A program made the translations under genes and the position numbers. From Holosporaceae bacterium (GTDB taxonomy: Bacteria > Pseudomonadota > Alphaproteobacteria > UBA3830): a stretch of 18,361 nucleotides of DNA. The notes under the pieces were generated by a model that did no database searches, was not told the origin of the DNA, and was given only the letters and a program-made list of their open reading frames with translations. The DNA is taken from assembly GCA_031276835.1 (NCBI GenBank), contig JAISMI010000055.1, positions 1 through 18,361 on the forward strand. The letters are read 5' to 3'. Positions within the stretch are counted from its first letter, which is position 1, and every line of letters starts with the position of its first letter. This document shows positions 1 through 7,633 of the stretch, piece by piece.

Positions 1-403
1 TAAAAGTTTCGCCAATAAAGCTCAGAAATTTATTTTTTAGATTCTGCAGAAAATCCAACTTGTGGAAATACTGGGGCGCGTCGACTTCCTGTCCGTTGGG
101 AACATATATGGAGGCGACAAAAACGCCTCCGGTGAACGCCTCTATATATCTGGCTTCCTCGGAAAAGTCGCTGCGCACTTCTTCCAGACAATGTTTAGAG
201 CAGATGGCGACGCCGTTTCTTCCCTTTTGTCCCTTAATCGCCACGTTATACCCGAGATCTTCGAAATACTCCATGGGAAACAGCGGATCATCTACGCGGG
301 TTTCCTGCAGCAGAAAAATATCTGGATTTTCTTGTTTGGCCACCTCTAAAAAATTCTCAATTCGCGCTCTAATGGAGTTCACATTCCAGGATATTATTTT
401 CAT
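1..403 (-). CDS. xthA: Exodeoxyribonuclease III, N-terminal half (runs off the window)
   Basis: Mg2+-dependent AP endonuclease and 3'-5' exonuclease of base excision repair, cytoplasmic. The minus strand reads openly from an ATG at 403 to the window edge, giving 134 codons of a protein that normally has about 260. The start MKIISWNVNSIRAR is the typical ExoIII opening. LLQETR at residues 31-36 carries the metal-binding Glu34. GRNGVAI lies at 61-67. SIYVPNG at 98-104 contains the family's active-site tyrosine, here Tyr100. An in-frame ATG two codons upstream (409) is possible, but 403 gives the canonical start. The gene diverges from thyX across 76 bp. The C-terminal half, with the catalytic Asp/His, is not in the window, so activity cannot be judged. 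A paralogous endonuclease/exonuclease/phosphatase protein is an unlikely alternative. Confidence 0.88.
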   Translation of the reverse strand, partial: MKIISWNVNSIRARIENFLEVAKQENPDIFLLQETRVDDPLFPMEYFEDLGYNVAIKGQKGRNGVAICSKHCLEEVRSDFSEEARYIEAFTGGVFVASIYVPNGQEVDAPQYFHKLDFLQNLKNKFLSFIGETF

Positions 404-446
404 ATGCATTCCGTTATAGTTGCTTTTATATATCACAGATATTCTA

Positions 447-452
447 TATAAT
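447..452 (+). promoter_or_regulatory. Putative -10 box of the thyX-rpe promoter
   Basis: A perfect TATAAT lies 27 bp before the chosen thyX start. The matching -35 region about 17 bp upstream is poor (TTTTAT), so this is a weak prediction resting mainly on the -10 hexamer and its position between two divergent genes. Confidence 0.4.
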
Positions 453-479
453 GAAGCAACGATTTTTAAGGACAAAAAT

Positions 480-1397
480 ATGCAAAATTTTCCAGCGGGA
501 TTATCAAAAGCGGAAATCGATAGGGTAAGAAACGAGCTGCAAACAAAAACGGCCCGATTAACTTCTCCGGAGTTGGAAGAAATTCTCTACAAACCGTTTC
601 CTGTGCTGGATCATGGATTTATTCGGGTGACGGATTACATGGGAACGGACGCGTCGATAGTCCAAGCGGCTCGAGTTTCCTACGGAGTCGGCACGAAAAA
701 AGTTCAAGAGGATCAAAGTCTGATAAATTATCTCATGAGGCATCAGCATACGACTCCATTTGAAATGTGCGAAATTAAGCTGCATATAAAATTGCCGATA
801 TTTGTTGCTCGCCATTGGTTGCGACATCGCACCGCAAGCGTGAACGAGTACTCTGCCAGATATTCGATTTTAAGCGGCGAATTTTATCTTCCGGAAATTT
901 CTCAATTGGCTCAACAATCGGAAACGAACAAACAGGGAAAGTCTTCTCGGGAATTTAATCGCGCCGACGCGGACGAGGTCGTTAATATTTTGGAAAAATT
1001 CTGCGAAGACGCCCGTGAAAGCTACTCCCATATGCTAAATGATTTGTCCTTAGCTCGAGAACTTGCGAGAATTGTTTTACCGGTCGCCGTCTACACGGAG
1101 ATGTATTGGAAAATCGATCTGCACAATCTTATGCACTTTTTAAAACTCAGATCGAGTCCCAACGCCCAGTACGAAATAAGATGCTATGCCAATATAATTC
1201 TGGAAATTCTAAAAAAGTGGCTGCCTTTTACCTATGAGGCCTTTGTCAATTATAAACAAGACGCCGTTTTTGTATCCAAAAAATCCGCCGATCTTATAAA
1301 GCGCATGCTGAGGGGCGAAAAAATTGTTTGGGAAGAAAGCGGCTTGAGTAAAGGCGAATGGCAGGAGTTTAAAACGACATTCGAACTTAAGGATTAA
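480..1397 (+). CDS. thyX: Flavin-dependent thymidylate synthase ThyX
   Basis: Makes dTMP from dUMP using methylene-tetrahydrofolate and FAD/NADPH, without needing ThyA. The 305-residue product carries the ThyX signature [13 protein letters not shown] at residues 115-127 (pattern RHRxxSxNxxSxR), which binds FAD and d[11 protein letters not shown] at 88-95 is another conserved ThyX segment. Length fits alphaproteobacterial ThyX proteins of about 300 residues. The frame is open from an ATG at 420, but the start at 480 is preferred: AAGGAC lies six bases ahead, it sits downstream of the TATAAT, and the extra residues do not look like ThyX. rpe follows two bases after the stop, so the two are probably cotranscribed. 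No ThyA is in the window. Confidence 0.95.
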   Translation: MQNFPAGLSKAEIDRVRNELQTKTARLTSPELEEILYKPFPVLDHGFIRVTDYMGTDASIVQAARVSYGVGTKKVQEDQSLINYLMRHQHTTPFEMCEIKLHIKLPIFVARHWLRHRTASVNEYSARYSILSGEFYLPEISQLAQQSETNKQGKSSREFNRADADEVVNILEKFCEDARESYSHMLNDLSLARELARIVLPVAVYTEMYWKIDLHNLMHFLKLRSSPNAQYEIRCYANIILEILKKWLPFTYEAFVNYKQDAVFVSKKSADLIKRMLRGEKIVWEESGLSKGEWQEFKTTFELKD

Positions 1398-1399
1398 AG

Positions 1400-2041
1400 A
1401 TGCTGGTTTGTCCTTCCATGCTTTCCGCGAATTCGACGAAACTTGGCGAAGAACTGATAAATTTAGAAAAATCCGGAGCGGACTCCATCCATTGGGACGT
1501 TATGGACGGCTCGTTTGTGGAGGCTATTACGTTTGGTCATCATGTTATTGCCGATCATCGGAAATTGTCTAATTTGCGATTTGACGTTCATTTAATGGTG
1601 GAGAATCCGGAAAAACATATGGAAAATTTTGCGCAAGCCGGAGCCGACGTCATTATTGTGCATCCGGAGGCTTGCGGACGTCTGCATAGCGCCGTCGACC
1701 GAATAAAATCCATTGGTCTTAAGTCGGGAGTCGCCTTAAATCCGGCGACGCCCGTCGACGTTTTGAAATATTGTGTCGACGAGCTCGATATGGTTTTAGT
1801 TATGGGCGTAAATCCTGGAAGTTCCGGCCAGAGTTTTATCGAGTCGCAGCTCAAAAAAATCGCCCAACTAGGCTCGATTTTGCCTCCGTCGGCGGAAATC
1901 TGCGTGGACGGCGGCATGAACGATCAAACCGTAAAAGAATGCGCAAAATGCGGAGCAAACAGCGTCGTTTCCGGATCATATATATTTAAAAACTCCGATT
2001 ATGCCGCCGCCATAGCAAAACTTAAGGAAAATAGCCGCTAA
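1400..2041 (+). CDS. rpe: Ribulose-phosphate 3-epimerase
   Basis: Interconverts ribulose-5-phosphate and xylulose-5-phosphate in the pentose phosphate pathway; a metal-dependent TIM barrel. The product is 213 residues, near the usual 215-230. Expected residues are present: PSMLSAN at 5-11, His31 and Asp33 in IHWDVMDG, His64 in DVHLMVENP, GVALNPATP at 110-118, and the catalytic Asp170 in VDGG. Two usually invariant stretches differ: the phosphate-binding loop reads NPGSSGQ (138-144) where NPGFGGQ is normal, and TFGHHV (45-50) replaces the usual T-x-G-P-x-V. A related sugar-phosphate epimerase such as AlsE is therefore possible. The ATG lies two bases after the thyX stop, with AAGGA inside the thyX end as its ribosome site. 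Confidence 0.87.
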   Translation: MLVCPSMLSANSTKLGEELINLEKSGADSIHWDVMDGSFVEAITFGHHVIADHRKLSNLRFDVHLMVENPEKHMENFAQAGADVIIVHPEACGRLHSAVDRIKSIGLKSGVALNPATPVDVLKYCVDELDMVLVMGVNPGSSGQSFIESQLKKIAQLGSILPPSAEICVDGGMNDQTVKECAKCGANSVVSGSYIFKNSDYAAAIAKLKENSR

Positions 2042-2279
2042 AAATTTCAAGTCGCGCGATCGAAGAAGCGATACATTTTTATGCAAAAAACGCAATTTTA
2101 TCAATTAATTGATCGTTGCCGTCGTCGTACGGCTGTGATACAAAAACTTATGATCGCGCCGCTAATAACGGATCCAATTTTTAGTTTTTCCGGATCGCCG
2201 CATCGCCATATTTCTCGCAATAACGAAAATATTTATTTATGGATTCTCGACTTCTTTAGCGATAACAAGGCGGGCCAAT

Positions 2280-3536
2280 TCACCGTTGAATGACGATCAG
2301 CATATGTTTTTTCTTTCCGCAAGAAATCTTCAGCGCGTCGTCGACGGACAAATCCGGAGGAATTTTGTAATCTTCAGCTATTGGGCGACCGTTCACATAT
2401 ACTCCATTACTGCGGAGCAAACGTTTGGCGTCTCCTCTGCTGGCGCACATTCCCCCTTCGACCATGACGTCTACGACGGAAGTGTTTTCTAAGTTGGCTT
2501 TTTTCAGATAATATTTGGGAATGGACGTCAGAGAAGTTAGATTATCCTCCGAACCTCCGAATATTCCAGTCGCCGTACGGTGAATCTCCCCCAAAGAATC
2601 TCTTCCGTGAGTAATGGCGGTTACCTCGTCCGCCAAAAGCTTTTTAATTTCGTTAAGTTCCTGTCCTTTGATGGATTCCATTTTTTTTATTTGTTCAACT
2701 TCAATATCCGTGAACAAATACAGCAACTTAATTACGTCGGCGTCGTCTACGTTTCTCCAATATTGCCAGAAATCGTACGGAGATAGCATATCCCTAGACA
2801 GCCAGACGGCGCCGTTGGCCGTTTTTCCCATCTTTTGGCCGCTACTGGCGACGAGGAGAGGATTGGTGAATCCAAACGCTTCCTTTCCCAGCGTCTTTTT
2901 TATCAATTCGACTCCGCAAACTATATTGCCCCACTGGTCTTGTCCGCCAAATTGGATGCGGCAGTTTTTTTCGCCGCACAATTTGTAGAAGTCATAGGCC
3001 TGCAGGATCATGTAATTGAATTCGAGAAAACTCAAAGAGTCGTTGGCGGTCAACTTTGCCTTTACCGATTCAAATCCGATCATGCGATTAATGGAGAAGA
3101 ACTTGCCAATTTCCCGCAAAAACGGGATATATTCCAACCGATCCAACCAATCGGCGTTGTTCACCATAATGGCGCTGGATTTGTCGTTTCCGAATGTTAA
3201 AAATGGCCGAAGACAGTATTTTATCCCCTCCAAATTAGCGTTAATTTCTTCGTCCGTCAGAAGGGGACGGGTTGTATTTTTGAAGGATGGATCTCCGATT
3301 TTCGTCGTTCCGCCTCCGGCTAATACCACCGGCCTGTGCCCATGTTTTTGAAATAGTCGCAGCAGGAATATTGGAATTAGATGTCCAACGTGGAGACTTT
3401 TGGCTGTGATGTCAAATCCCAAATAACCGAGCCTTCCTTTGACGGTTAAAAATTCGTCCATCTCTTCGATATTGGTCGACTGGTAGAAAAACCCGCGCTC
3501 CGCAGCTTCGTTTAAGAAAGAAGATTTATATTTCAC
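2280..3536 (-). CDS. tyrS: Tyrosyl-tRNA synthetase
   Basis: Class I aminoacyl-tRNA synthetase charging tRNA-Tyr in the cytoplasm. From the proposed GTG start at 3536 it has 418 residues, the normal length for bacterial TyrRS. YLGFDITAKSLHVGHL contains the HIGH-type motif HVGH at 49-52. GGQDQWGN lies at 197-204. KMGKT at 235-239 is the KMSKS motif in a form I associate with alphaproteobacterial TyrRS. An S4 RNA-binding domain occupies about 355-418 (MCASRGDAKRLLRSNGVYVNG). The frame extends upstream to an ATG at 3572, but AAAGGTGG lies just before the GTG, and MKYKSSFLNEAAERGF matches how the family usually begins. It follows the hydrolase gene by 36 bases on the same strand and is probably cotranscribed with it. 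It converges with rpe. Confidence 0.95.
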   Translation of the reverse strand: MKYKSSFLNEAAERGFFYQSTNIEEMDEFLTVKGRLGYLGFDITAKSLHVGHLIPIFLLRLFQKHGHRPVVLAGGGTTKIGDPSFKNTTRPLLTDEEINANLEGIKYCLRPFLTFGNDKSSAIMVNNADWLDRLEYIPFLREIGKFFSINRMIGFESVKAKLTANDSLSFLEFNYMILQAYDFYKLCGEKNCRIQFGGQDQWGNIVCGVELIKKTLGKEAFGFTNPLLVASSGQKMGKTANGAVWLSRDMLSPYDFWQYWRNVDDADVIKLLYLFTDIEVEQIKKMESIKGQELNEIKKLLADEVTAITHGRDSLGEIHRTATGIFGGSEDNLTSLTSIPKYYLKKANLENTSVVDVMVEGGMCASRGDAKRLLRSNGVYVNGRPIAEDYKIPPDLSVDDALKISCGKKKHMLIVIQR

Positions 3537-3572
3537 GATACCACCTTTAATATGAAAAATTACGTTCGCCAA

Positions 3573-4229
3573 TTACATATTTACCGCACTCTTAATATAT
3601 TTTGCGTTCAGATATTCCGTAACGTAATTTTTTATCGTATCCAAATGGCCTTGAAAAGAGTGATCGCAATCCGGAACGACGCGATAATCTATTTTTATGC
3701 CTTTTTGGGAGTTCAGTTTTTCGACCAGTTTATTGACGTTCTCTACCGGACATACGAGGTCGTTTGCTCCGTTTATTATCATGCCCGAAACTGGACACGG
3801 CGCCAAAAATGAAAAATCATACAGATTTGTCGGCGGACACACGGAGACAAATCCAGCGATTTCCGGACGTCTCATTAACAACTGCATGCCAATGAGCGCT
3901 CCGAAAGAAAATCCGGCGATCCACAACGGACGCTCGCCCTGGTTTACGGATTGTATCCAGTCTAGGACGGCGGCCGTATCCGTCAGTTCTCCTTCGCCCT
4001 TATCGTGTACTCCTTCTGATTTTCCTACGCCTCTAAAATTAAATCTTATGGCGGAAAATCCATTTTCCACAAAGGCGTTATAAAGAGCGACGGTGACGCG
4101 GTTGTTCATCGTGCCTCCTTGTAGCGGATTCGGATGTAGAACCATCACCAATGGCGCGTTGACATTTCTGCTGTGGTGATATCTTGCTTCGATTCTTCCC
4201 GCATGTCCCATTAGGACTATTTCTGGCAT
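3573..4229 (-). CDS. Small alpha/beta hydrolase (COG2945-like)
   Basis: A 218-residue cytosolic alpha/beta hydrolase of unknown substrate. The probable catalytic triad is Ser108 in the nucleophile elbow GFSFG (106-110), Asp157 in NGANDLVCP, and His190 in DCDHSFQGH. HPNPLQGGTMNNRV (32-45) and FNFRGVGKSEG (63-73) supply the oxyanion region and the strand typical of this compact subfamily, which lacks a large cap domain. No signal peptide is visible. AGGAG lies six bases before the ATG. It is the first gene of a probable pair with tyrS and diverges from pgk. Possible roles are a carboxylesterase or a dienelactone-hydrolase-like enzyme; the sequence does not decide between them. Confidence 0.85.
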   Translation of the reverse strand: MPEIVLMGHAGRIEARYHHSRNVNAPLVMVLHPNPLQGGTMNNRVTVALYNAFVENGFSAIRFNFRGVGKSEGVHDKGEGELTDTAAVLDWIQSVNQGERPLWIAGFSFGALIGMQLLMRRPEIAGFVSVCPPTNLYDFSFLAPCPVSGMIINGANDLVCPVENVNKLVEKLNSQKGIKIDYRVVPDCDHSFQGHLDTIKNYVTEYLNAKYIKSAVNM

Positions 4230-4271
4230 TTTTATCTCCTGTCATTTTATATAGCTAATCCATGCTATCAA

Positions 4272-4441
4272 ATAGTATCTTTTTTATTATTTCACAAGTA
4301 TTTTTTGGAAAAAATCAAAAAAGTTTTGATGGAAAGTAAATACCATAGTATTGTGCATTGATCGACGTGCGAAATTTATAATTTCTTTCGTTTTGTTAAT
4401 GGTTTTTTCAGATTTTTGCATAATTATGAGAAAGATACTAT
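4272..4441. repeat. 11-bp inverted repeat spanning the hydrolase/pgk intergenic region
   Basis: ATAGTATCTTT at 4272-4282 is matched as its exact reverse complement AAAGATACTAT at 4431-4441, with about 148 bp between. A shorter CATAGTAT at 4344-4351 lies between them in the first orientation. The arms bracket the divergent promoter region of the hydrolase and pgk. This could be an operator pair or chance in AT-rich DNA. Confidence 0.3.
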
Positions 4442-4454
4442 GAGGATGAACCGT

Positions 4455-5654
4455 ATGCATAGCGCCAACACTATAGGAAAGGATTATTTCAAGAATAAGA
4501 AAGTTCTTGTTCGAGTAGATTTCAACGTTCCCCTGGAGAACGGAACGGTGCAGGACGGTTCCCGCATAAGAAACGCATTGCCTACGGTGAAATTTCTGCA
4601 AAACGCCGGCGCGAAGATAATATTGATCTCGCATTTGGGTAAAGCGACCGAGTCCAATTCCGAACAGAGTTTGAGGGTTGTCGCCGACGAGGTTGCAAAA
4701 ATATACGATTCGAAAATTGTTTTTGTCGACGATTGTTTGAGTAAAAATGCGGCCGCCATAGTCGACGAATCTGCCGCGGACGACATTATATTAATGGAAA
4801 ATCTGAGATTTCATCCGGAAGAGGAAAAATGCGATCCTAAATTCGCCAAATGTCTGGCGGGGTTGGCGGATTTTTATATCAACGAGGCTTTTTCCGTATC
4901 TCATCGTAAACATGCGTCTATTTTCGAGATTCCGCAATTTTTGCCCCATGCGTTTGGATTATCATTTCAGAAAGAAATACAAACGGTGGACAATTTTTTC
5001 TGCAACGCTCCGTCTCCCAAAATGTGCATCATCGGAGGCGCAAAATTATCGACGAAAATTACTCTGCTAAAGAATTTAGTGAAAAAAGTTGATAAGTTGG
5101 CGCTCGGCGGAGGAATAGCCGGCGCGTTTTTATCGTTTTTAGGAAATTCTTCTTTGAAAATTTTTAACCCCAGGGAATACGAAAAAGACGTGGCGGAAAT
5201 TGTTGATAACGCTCGGAAATACAATTGCGAATTAATTTTGCCAATAGATTTTTCCGCTCTGATTAGCGAATCGGGACTGTTTCATCATACGATTATTTCC
5301 TCCGAAAGCAACGGAGCCACCATTTTCGACATAGGCCCGCATTCGGTGGAGTTATTTCGACGGCATTTGGAGGAAAGTAAAATTATTTTGTGGAACGGTC
5401 CGGTCGGACTATTTGAAAAGGCTCCGTTTGATTTTGGAACCATGTCGATCGCCAAAGACGTGGCGCGGTTGACGAAGGCTGGAAAACTGATATCCATCCT
5501 CGGAGGAGGAGATACCAGATTTGCTATGAATAAATTCCAGGTGATCGACGAATTATCCTACGTCTCTACGGCCGGAGGAGCGTTTTTGTCCTATATAGAG
5601 GGTACGGAACTGCCAGGAATTGTAGCCATGAAAAATCCCTACGTTTTACAGTAA
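4455..5654 (+). CDS. pgk: Phosphoglycerate kinase
   Basis: Catalyses ATP formation from 1,3-bisphosphoglycerate in glycolysis. From the ATG at 4455 the product is 399 residues, the normal size. Motifs in order: KKVLVRVDFNVPL (15-27) for substrate binding, ISHLGK near 58-63, LGGGIAGAFL in the hinge region, GPVGLFEKAPF, the nucleotide loop ILGGGDTRFAM, and STAGGAFLSYIEG near the C-terminus (usually STGGGASL). Upstream in-frame ATGs exist at 4416, 4440 and 4446; 4455 is preferred because the protein then begins like other PGKs and GAGG sits about nine bases ahead, but the start is not certain. It is monocistronic, divergent from the hydrolase and ending 10 bases from the convergent DUF721 gene. 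No gap or other glycolytic gene is adjacent. Confidence 0.95.
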   Translation: MHSANTIGKDYFKNKKVLVRVDFNVPLENGTVQDGSRIRNALPTVKFLQNAGAKIILISHLGKATESNSEQSLRVVADEVAKIYDSKIVFVDDCLSKNAAAIVDESAADDIILMENLRFHPEEEKCDPKFAKCLAGLADFYINEAFSVSHRKHASIFEIPQFLPHAFGLSFQKEIQTVDNFFCNAPSPKMCIIGGAKLSTKITLLKNLVKKVDKLALGGGIAGAFLSFLGNSSLKIFNPREYEKDVAEIVDNARKYNCELILPIDFSALISESGLFHHTIISSESNGATIFDIGPHSVELFRRHLEESKIILWNGPVGLFEKAPFDFGTMSIAKDVARLTKAGKLISILGGGDTRFAMNKFQVIDELSYVSTAGGAFLSYIEGTELPGIVAMKNPYVLQ

Positions 5655-5664
5655 CCCGCAGATT

Positions 5665-5985
5665 TTAAACGATTTTATCCATGTCCGTCTGGATGACTTT
5701 TATCTGATGAAACGTTTTTTTCTTTAAAAATTTATTTACGGCGTCCAGAATTTTACAGGCCTCGTGTTGGATTTCCAATCCGCGTCCTTTTATGGTTTTC
5801 AGCGCGAGGACTTTGTGTTTCCCGAGGTTTATGGCCTTATGCGGAACGCAAATCGACGCCGTGTCTTGGCCGACGACAGCCGTCCAATCGGAAAATATCT
5901 CCAGGTAATCCGGTTTATTGGAGGCTCTTCGAATTATGTCTTCGACTATGTTGGCGATCGCAAGAGGAGATTGTGAACGATTCAT
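5665..5985 (-). CDS. dciA: DUF721 / DciA-like protein
   Basis: A 106-residue protein with the DUF721 pattern: an N-terminal helix, then DWTAVVGQDTASICVPHKA, strands around KVLALKTIKGRGLEI, QHEACKILDAVNKFL, and a closing strand IKVIQTDM. DUF721 includes DciA, the helicase operator that helps load DnaB at the origin in bacteria lacking DnaC. Alphaproteobacterial members are often 150 residues or more, so this is a short one without an extended tail. It lies 8 bases downstream of the HAD gene and is the last gene of the yciA-grpE-HAD operon. It converges with pgk. The DUF721 assignment is good; the helicase-loading role is inferred from the family. Confidence 0.75.
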   Translation of the reverse strand: MNRSQSPLAIANIVEDIIRRASNKPDYLEIFSDWTAVVGQDTASICVPHKAINLGKHKVLALKTIKGRGLEIQHEACKILDAVNKFLKKKTFHQIKVIQTDMDKIV

Positions 5986-5993
5986 GGTACTTC

Positions 5994-6527
5994 CTAATCA
6001 AAAAGCAAATATTTTCGTCCGCGCATTTTTTTCAGAGCTCCTTTAGAGGGAGAGACCAAAATGCACCAGGCGCTTTTATTCCATACGTAAACGTCGTCCT
6101 CGGAGTTGCCGGCGTAAATAAATCCATTTTCGCCGAAAATGGTCGTCAAGGTTTGCGCCTTGGCCTCCGCCCGCAGATTGACGCAATCCGTACTGGCGAA
6201 TACGCCGTCGAAAATTCCCAAATAATCCGCTATCTTACGAGCGTAAATTTGATTGCAGGCCGTCGCCAGAAAAATTTTATGTCCTTCTTTTTTCTTTTTC
6301 TCAATGAATTCTAAAAATTTTTCATTGTATTTCAAAGAAGACGGGTCCAGTTGGACTAGTTCCGCGAGTTTTTGTTTTAGGCAAGCCCATCCCTGCATTA
6401 GCCAGAATAACGTATTAAATATATTAAGCGGGCTCCATCCGATATAGATCTTTAACGCTTTAGCGGTGACGTCTTCCTTCAGAAGAGTTCCGTCGAGATC
6501 TACGCAGATGGGGACAAGCCGATTCAT
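5994..6527 (-). CDS. Stand-alone HAD-family hydrolase of the type fused to UbiA-like prenyltransferases
   Basis: A 177-residue HAD-superfamily protein, probably a phosphatase. Motif I is VDLDGT with Asp10 and Asp12, motif II is LATA with Thr89, the conserved Lys123 lies in EAKA, and motif IV is YAGNSEDD (138-145). The helical cap between residues 25 and 70 and the strings LGIFDGVFAS and GFIYAGNS resemble, from memory, the N-terminal HAD domain of larger HAD-UbiA fusion proteins. Here the protein ends after RKYLLFD, with no prenyltransferase domain following. The ATG at 6527 overlaps the grpE stop as ATGA, implying translational coupling; a longer in-frame start at 6644 would lie wholly inside grpE. 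Substrate unknown. Confidence 0.82.
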   Translation of the reverse strand: MNRLVPICVDLDGTLLKEDVTAKALKIYIGWSPLNIFNTLFWLMQGWACLKQKLAELVQLDPSSLKYNEKFLEFIEKKKKEGHKIFLATACNQIYARKIADYLGIFDGVFASTDCVNLRAEAKAQTLTTIFGENGFIYAGNSEDDVYVWNKSAWCILVSPSKGALKKMRGRKYLLFD

Positions 6528-7084
6528 GCTTTTTTGGACACGCTTACCATCGCCGGCCGTAGTAGACGACTGTGGTGAGTATATCCGGCTTGAAATACCT
6601 TTATGATTGATCCGACCTTGTGATTCGGACTGTCTAATTCGCACATGGCTTGATGATACTCCGGATTGAATACGTCTCCTTCGCCGACTTCTATTTTGGC
6701 GACGCCGTGCTTTTTAAATATGGAAATCCATTCTTTTTCACAGAGCGAAATTCCATCAAAAAGGGCCTTCAGATTAGGGTCGGACTTGATTTTTTCTTTT
6801 ACGCCGGCGGAATTTTCATAAATTCTCTCGAAGTTATCCAAAATCGTCAGTAGATCCTTTGCGAATTTAGCGTTGGAGTACTTTATGCCGTCCTCTTTTT
6901 CCTTTTCCAATCTTTTTCTTAGATTTTCCGACTCGGCCGCTTGGCGCAGAATGGCGTCTTTCAGTTTGTTGACCTCGTCTTCCAATTTTTGGATGAGATC
7001 ATTCTGTTCGGTCGTTTCGTTTGCCGTTTTCTCCTCAGAATTTTCATTCGCAATTTTGTCGGACTGGTTTTTATCTTCTTCCAT
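6524..7084 (-). CDS. grpE: GrpE, nucleotide exchange factor for DnaK
   Basis: Releases ADP from DnaK in the Hsp70 cycle. The product is 186 residues: an acidic, low-complexity N-terminus (1-30), a long coiled coil (about 30-100, LIQKLEDEVNKLKD onward), then the beta domain with FNPEYHQAM (139-147), HKVGSIIKVFQAGY (155-168) and RLLRPAMVSVSK (173-184), the GrpE signature. The start at 7084 has GGAG six bases ahead; ATGs at 7144 and 7102 lie in frame upstream but add residues unlike GrpE. It sits between yciA and the HAD gene. dnaK is not adjacent, and no heat-shock (sigma32 type) promoter is recognisable directly upstream, so it may rely on the promoter ahead of yciA. Confidence 0.94.
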   Translation of the reverse strand: MEEDKNQSDKIANENSEEKTANETTEQNDLIQKLEDEVNKLKDAILRQAAESENLRKRLEKEKEDGIKYSNAKFAKDLLTILDNFERIYENSAGVKEKIKSDPNLKALFDGISLCEKEWISIFKKHGVAKIEVGEGDVFNPEYHQAMCELDSPNHKVGSIIKVFQAGYTHHSRLLRPAMVSVSKKA

Positions 7085-7150
7085 ATAAATCTCCAATGGC
7101 ATAAAATCTTTTGGAATATTATTAAAGAAAATGCTGCAACGCAAGCATTC

Positions 7151-7540
7151 TTATATCTCCGACCATTTTTGTTTTACCGGACGAGGCCGTCTATTTTCGT
7201 CGAGGGCGACCATAACAAACGTTCCCTTAACGGCGTGCAGCTCTTCGCTCTGACCTTTTCTCCGGATGGTTACATATATGTTCAGAGTTATTGACGTATT
7301 TCCGATTTTTTCCACCTCCGCATAGACGGAAACTTCGTCTCCAACGAAAATTGGCGTATCGAAGACGATATCTTTTATTGCCTTTGTGGCAATACTCCCC
7401 CTCGCCAGTCTTGCGGCGATACTTCCGGCGGCAATGTCCATTAGCGACAGGATCCATCCTCCAAAAATGTCTCCCCATGGATTAGTATCCGCTGGAACGG
7501 CGATTGTTCTGGAAACAAGAACCCTCTCTTTATCCGACAT
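7151..7540 (-). CDS. yciA: YciA-type acyl-CoA thioesterase (hotdog fold)
   Basis: Hydrolyses acyl-CoA thioesters to free acid and CoA. The 129-residue protein has the YciA/BFIT pattern: DTNPWGDIFGGWILSLMD (18-35), containing Asn20 and the probable catalytic Asp35, then AAGSIAARLARG, a TKAIKDIVFDTPIFVGDEV strand-turn, and VKGTFVMVALDENRRPRPV at the C-terminus. Length matches single-domain YciA proteins (about 130-150). AAAGGG lies about eight bases before the ATG. It is the first gene of the operon leading to grpE, the HAD gene and DUF721, with 66 bases to grpE, and has a good promoter immediately upstream. Paralogous hotdog thioesterases are hard to separate, so the substrate range is uncertain. 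Confidence 0.9.
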   Translation of the reverse strand: MSDKERVLVSRTIAVPADTNPWGDIFGGWILSLMDIAAGSIAARLARGSIATKAIKDIVFDTPIFVGDEVSVYAEVEKIGNTSITLNIYVTIRRKGQSEELHAVKGTFVMVALDENRRPRPVKQKWSEI

Positions 7541-7571
7541 AATTGTTACCCTTTCGTTATTCCCATACCCT

Positions 7572-7600
7572 TATATATTGTCTTTAAATCAAAAAGTCAA
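7572..7600 (-). promoter_or_regulatory. Sigma70-type promoter of the yciA-grpE-HAD-dciA operon
   Basis: Reading the minus strand, TTGACT (7600-7595), a 17-base spacer and TATATA (7577-7572) form a near-consensus promoter, with the yciA ATG 31 bases below the -10 box. Confidence 0.65.
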
Positions 7601-7633
7601 GAAGAATTGATAAATTATCCAAAAACTGACCAA

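Noticed and set aside
60..419. Plus-strand frames over the first 400 bases
   Set aside because: They lie antisense to a clearly recognisable ExoIII coding sequence.
2081..2293. 70-codon plus-strand frame between rpe and tyrS
   Set aside because: No credible ribosome site, unrecognisable product, and it runs into the 3' end of tyrS on the other strand. A 14-bp palindrome at 2100-2113 (ATCAATTAATTGAT) is noted but too AT-rich to interpret.
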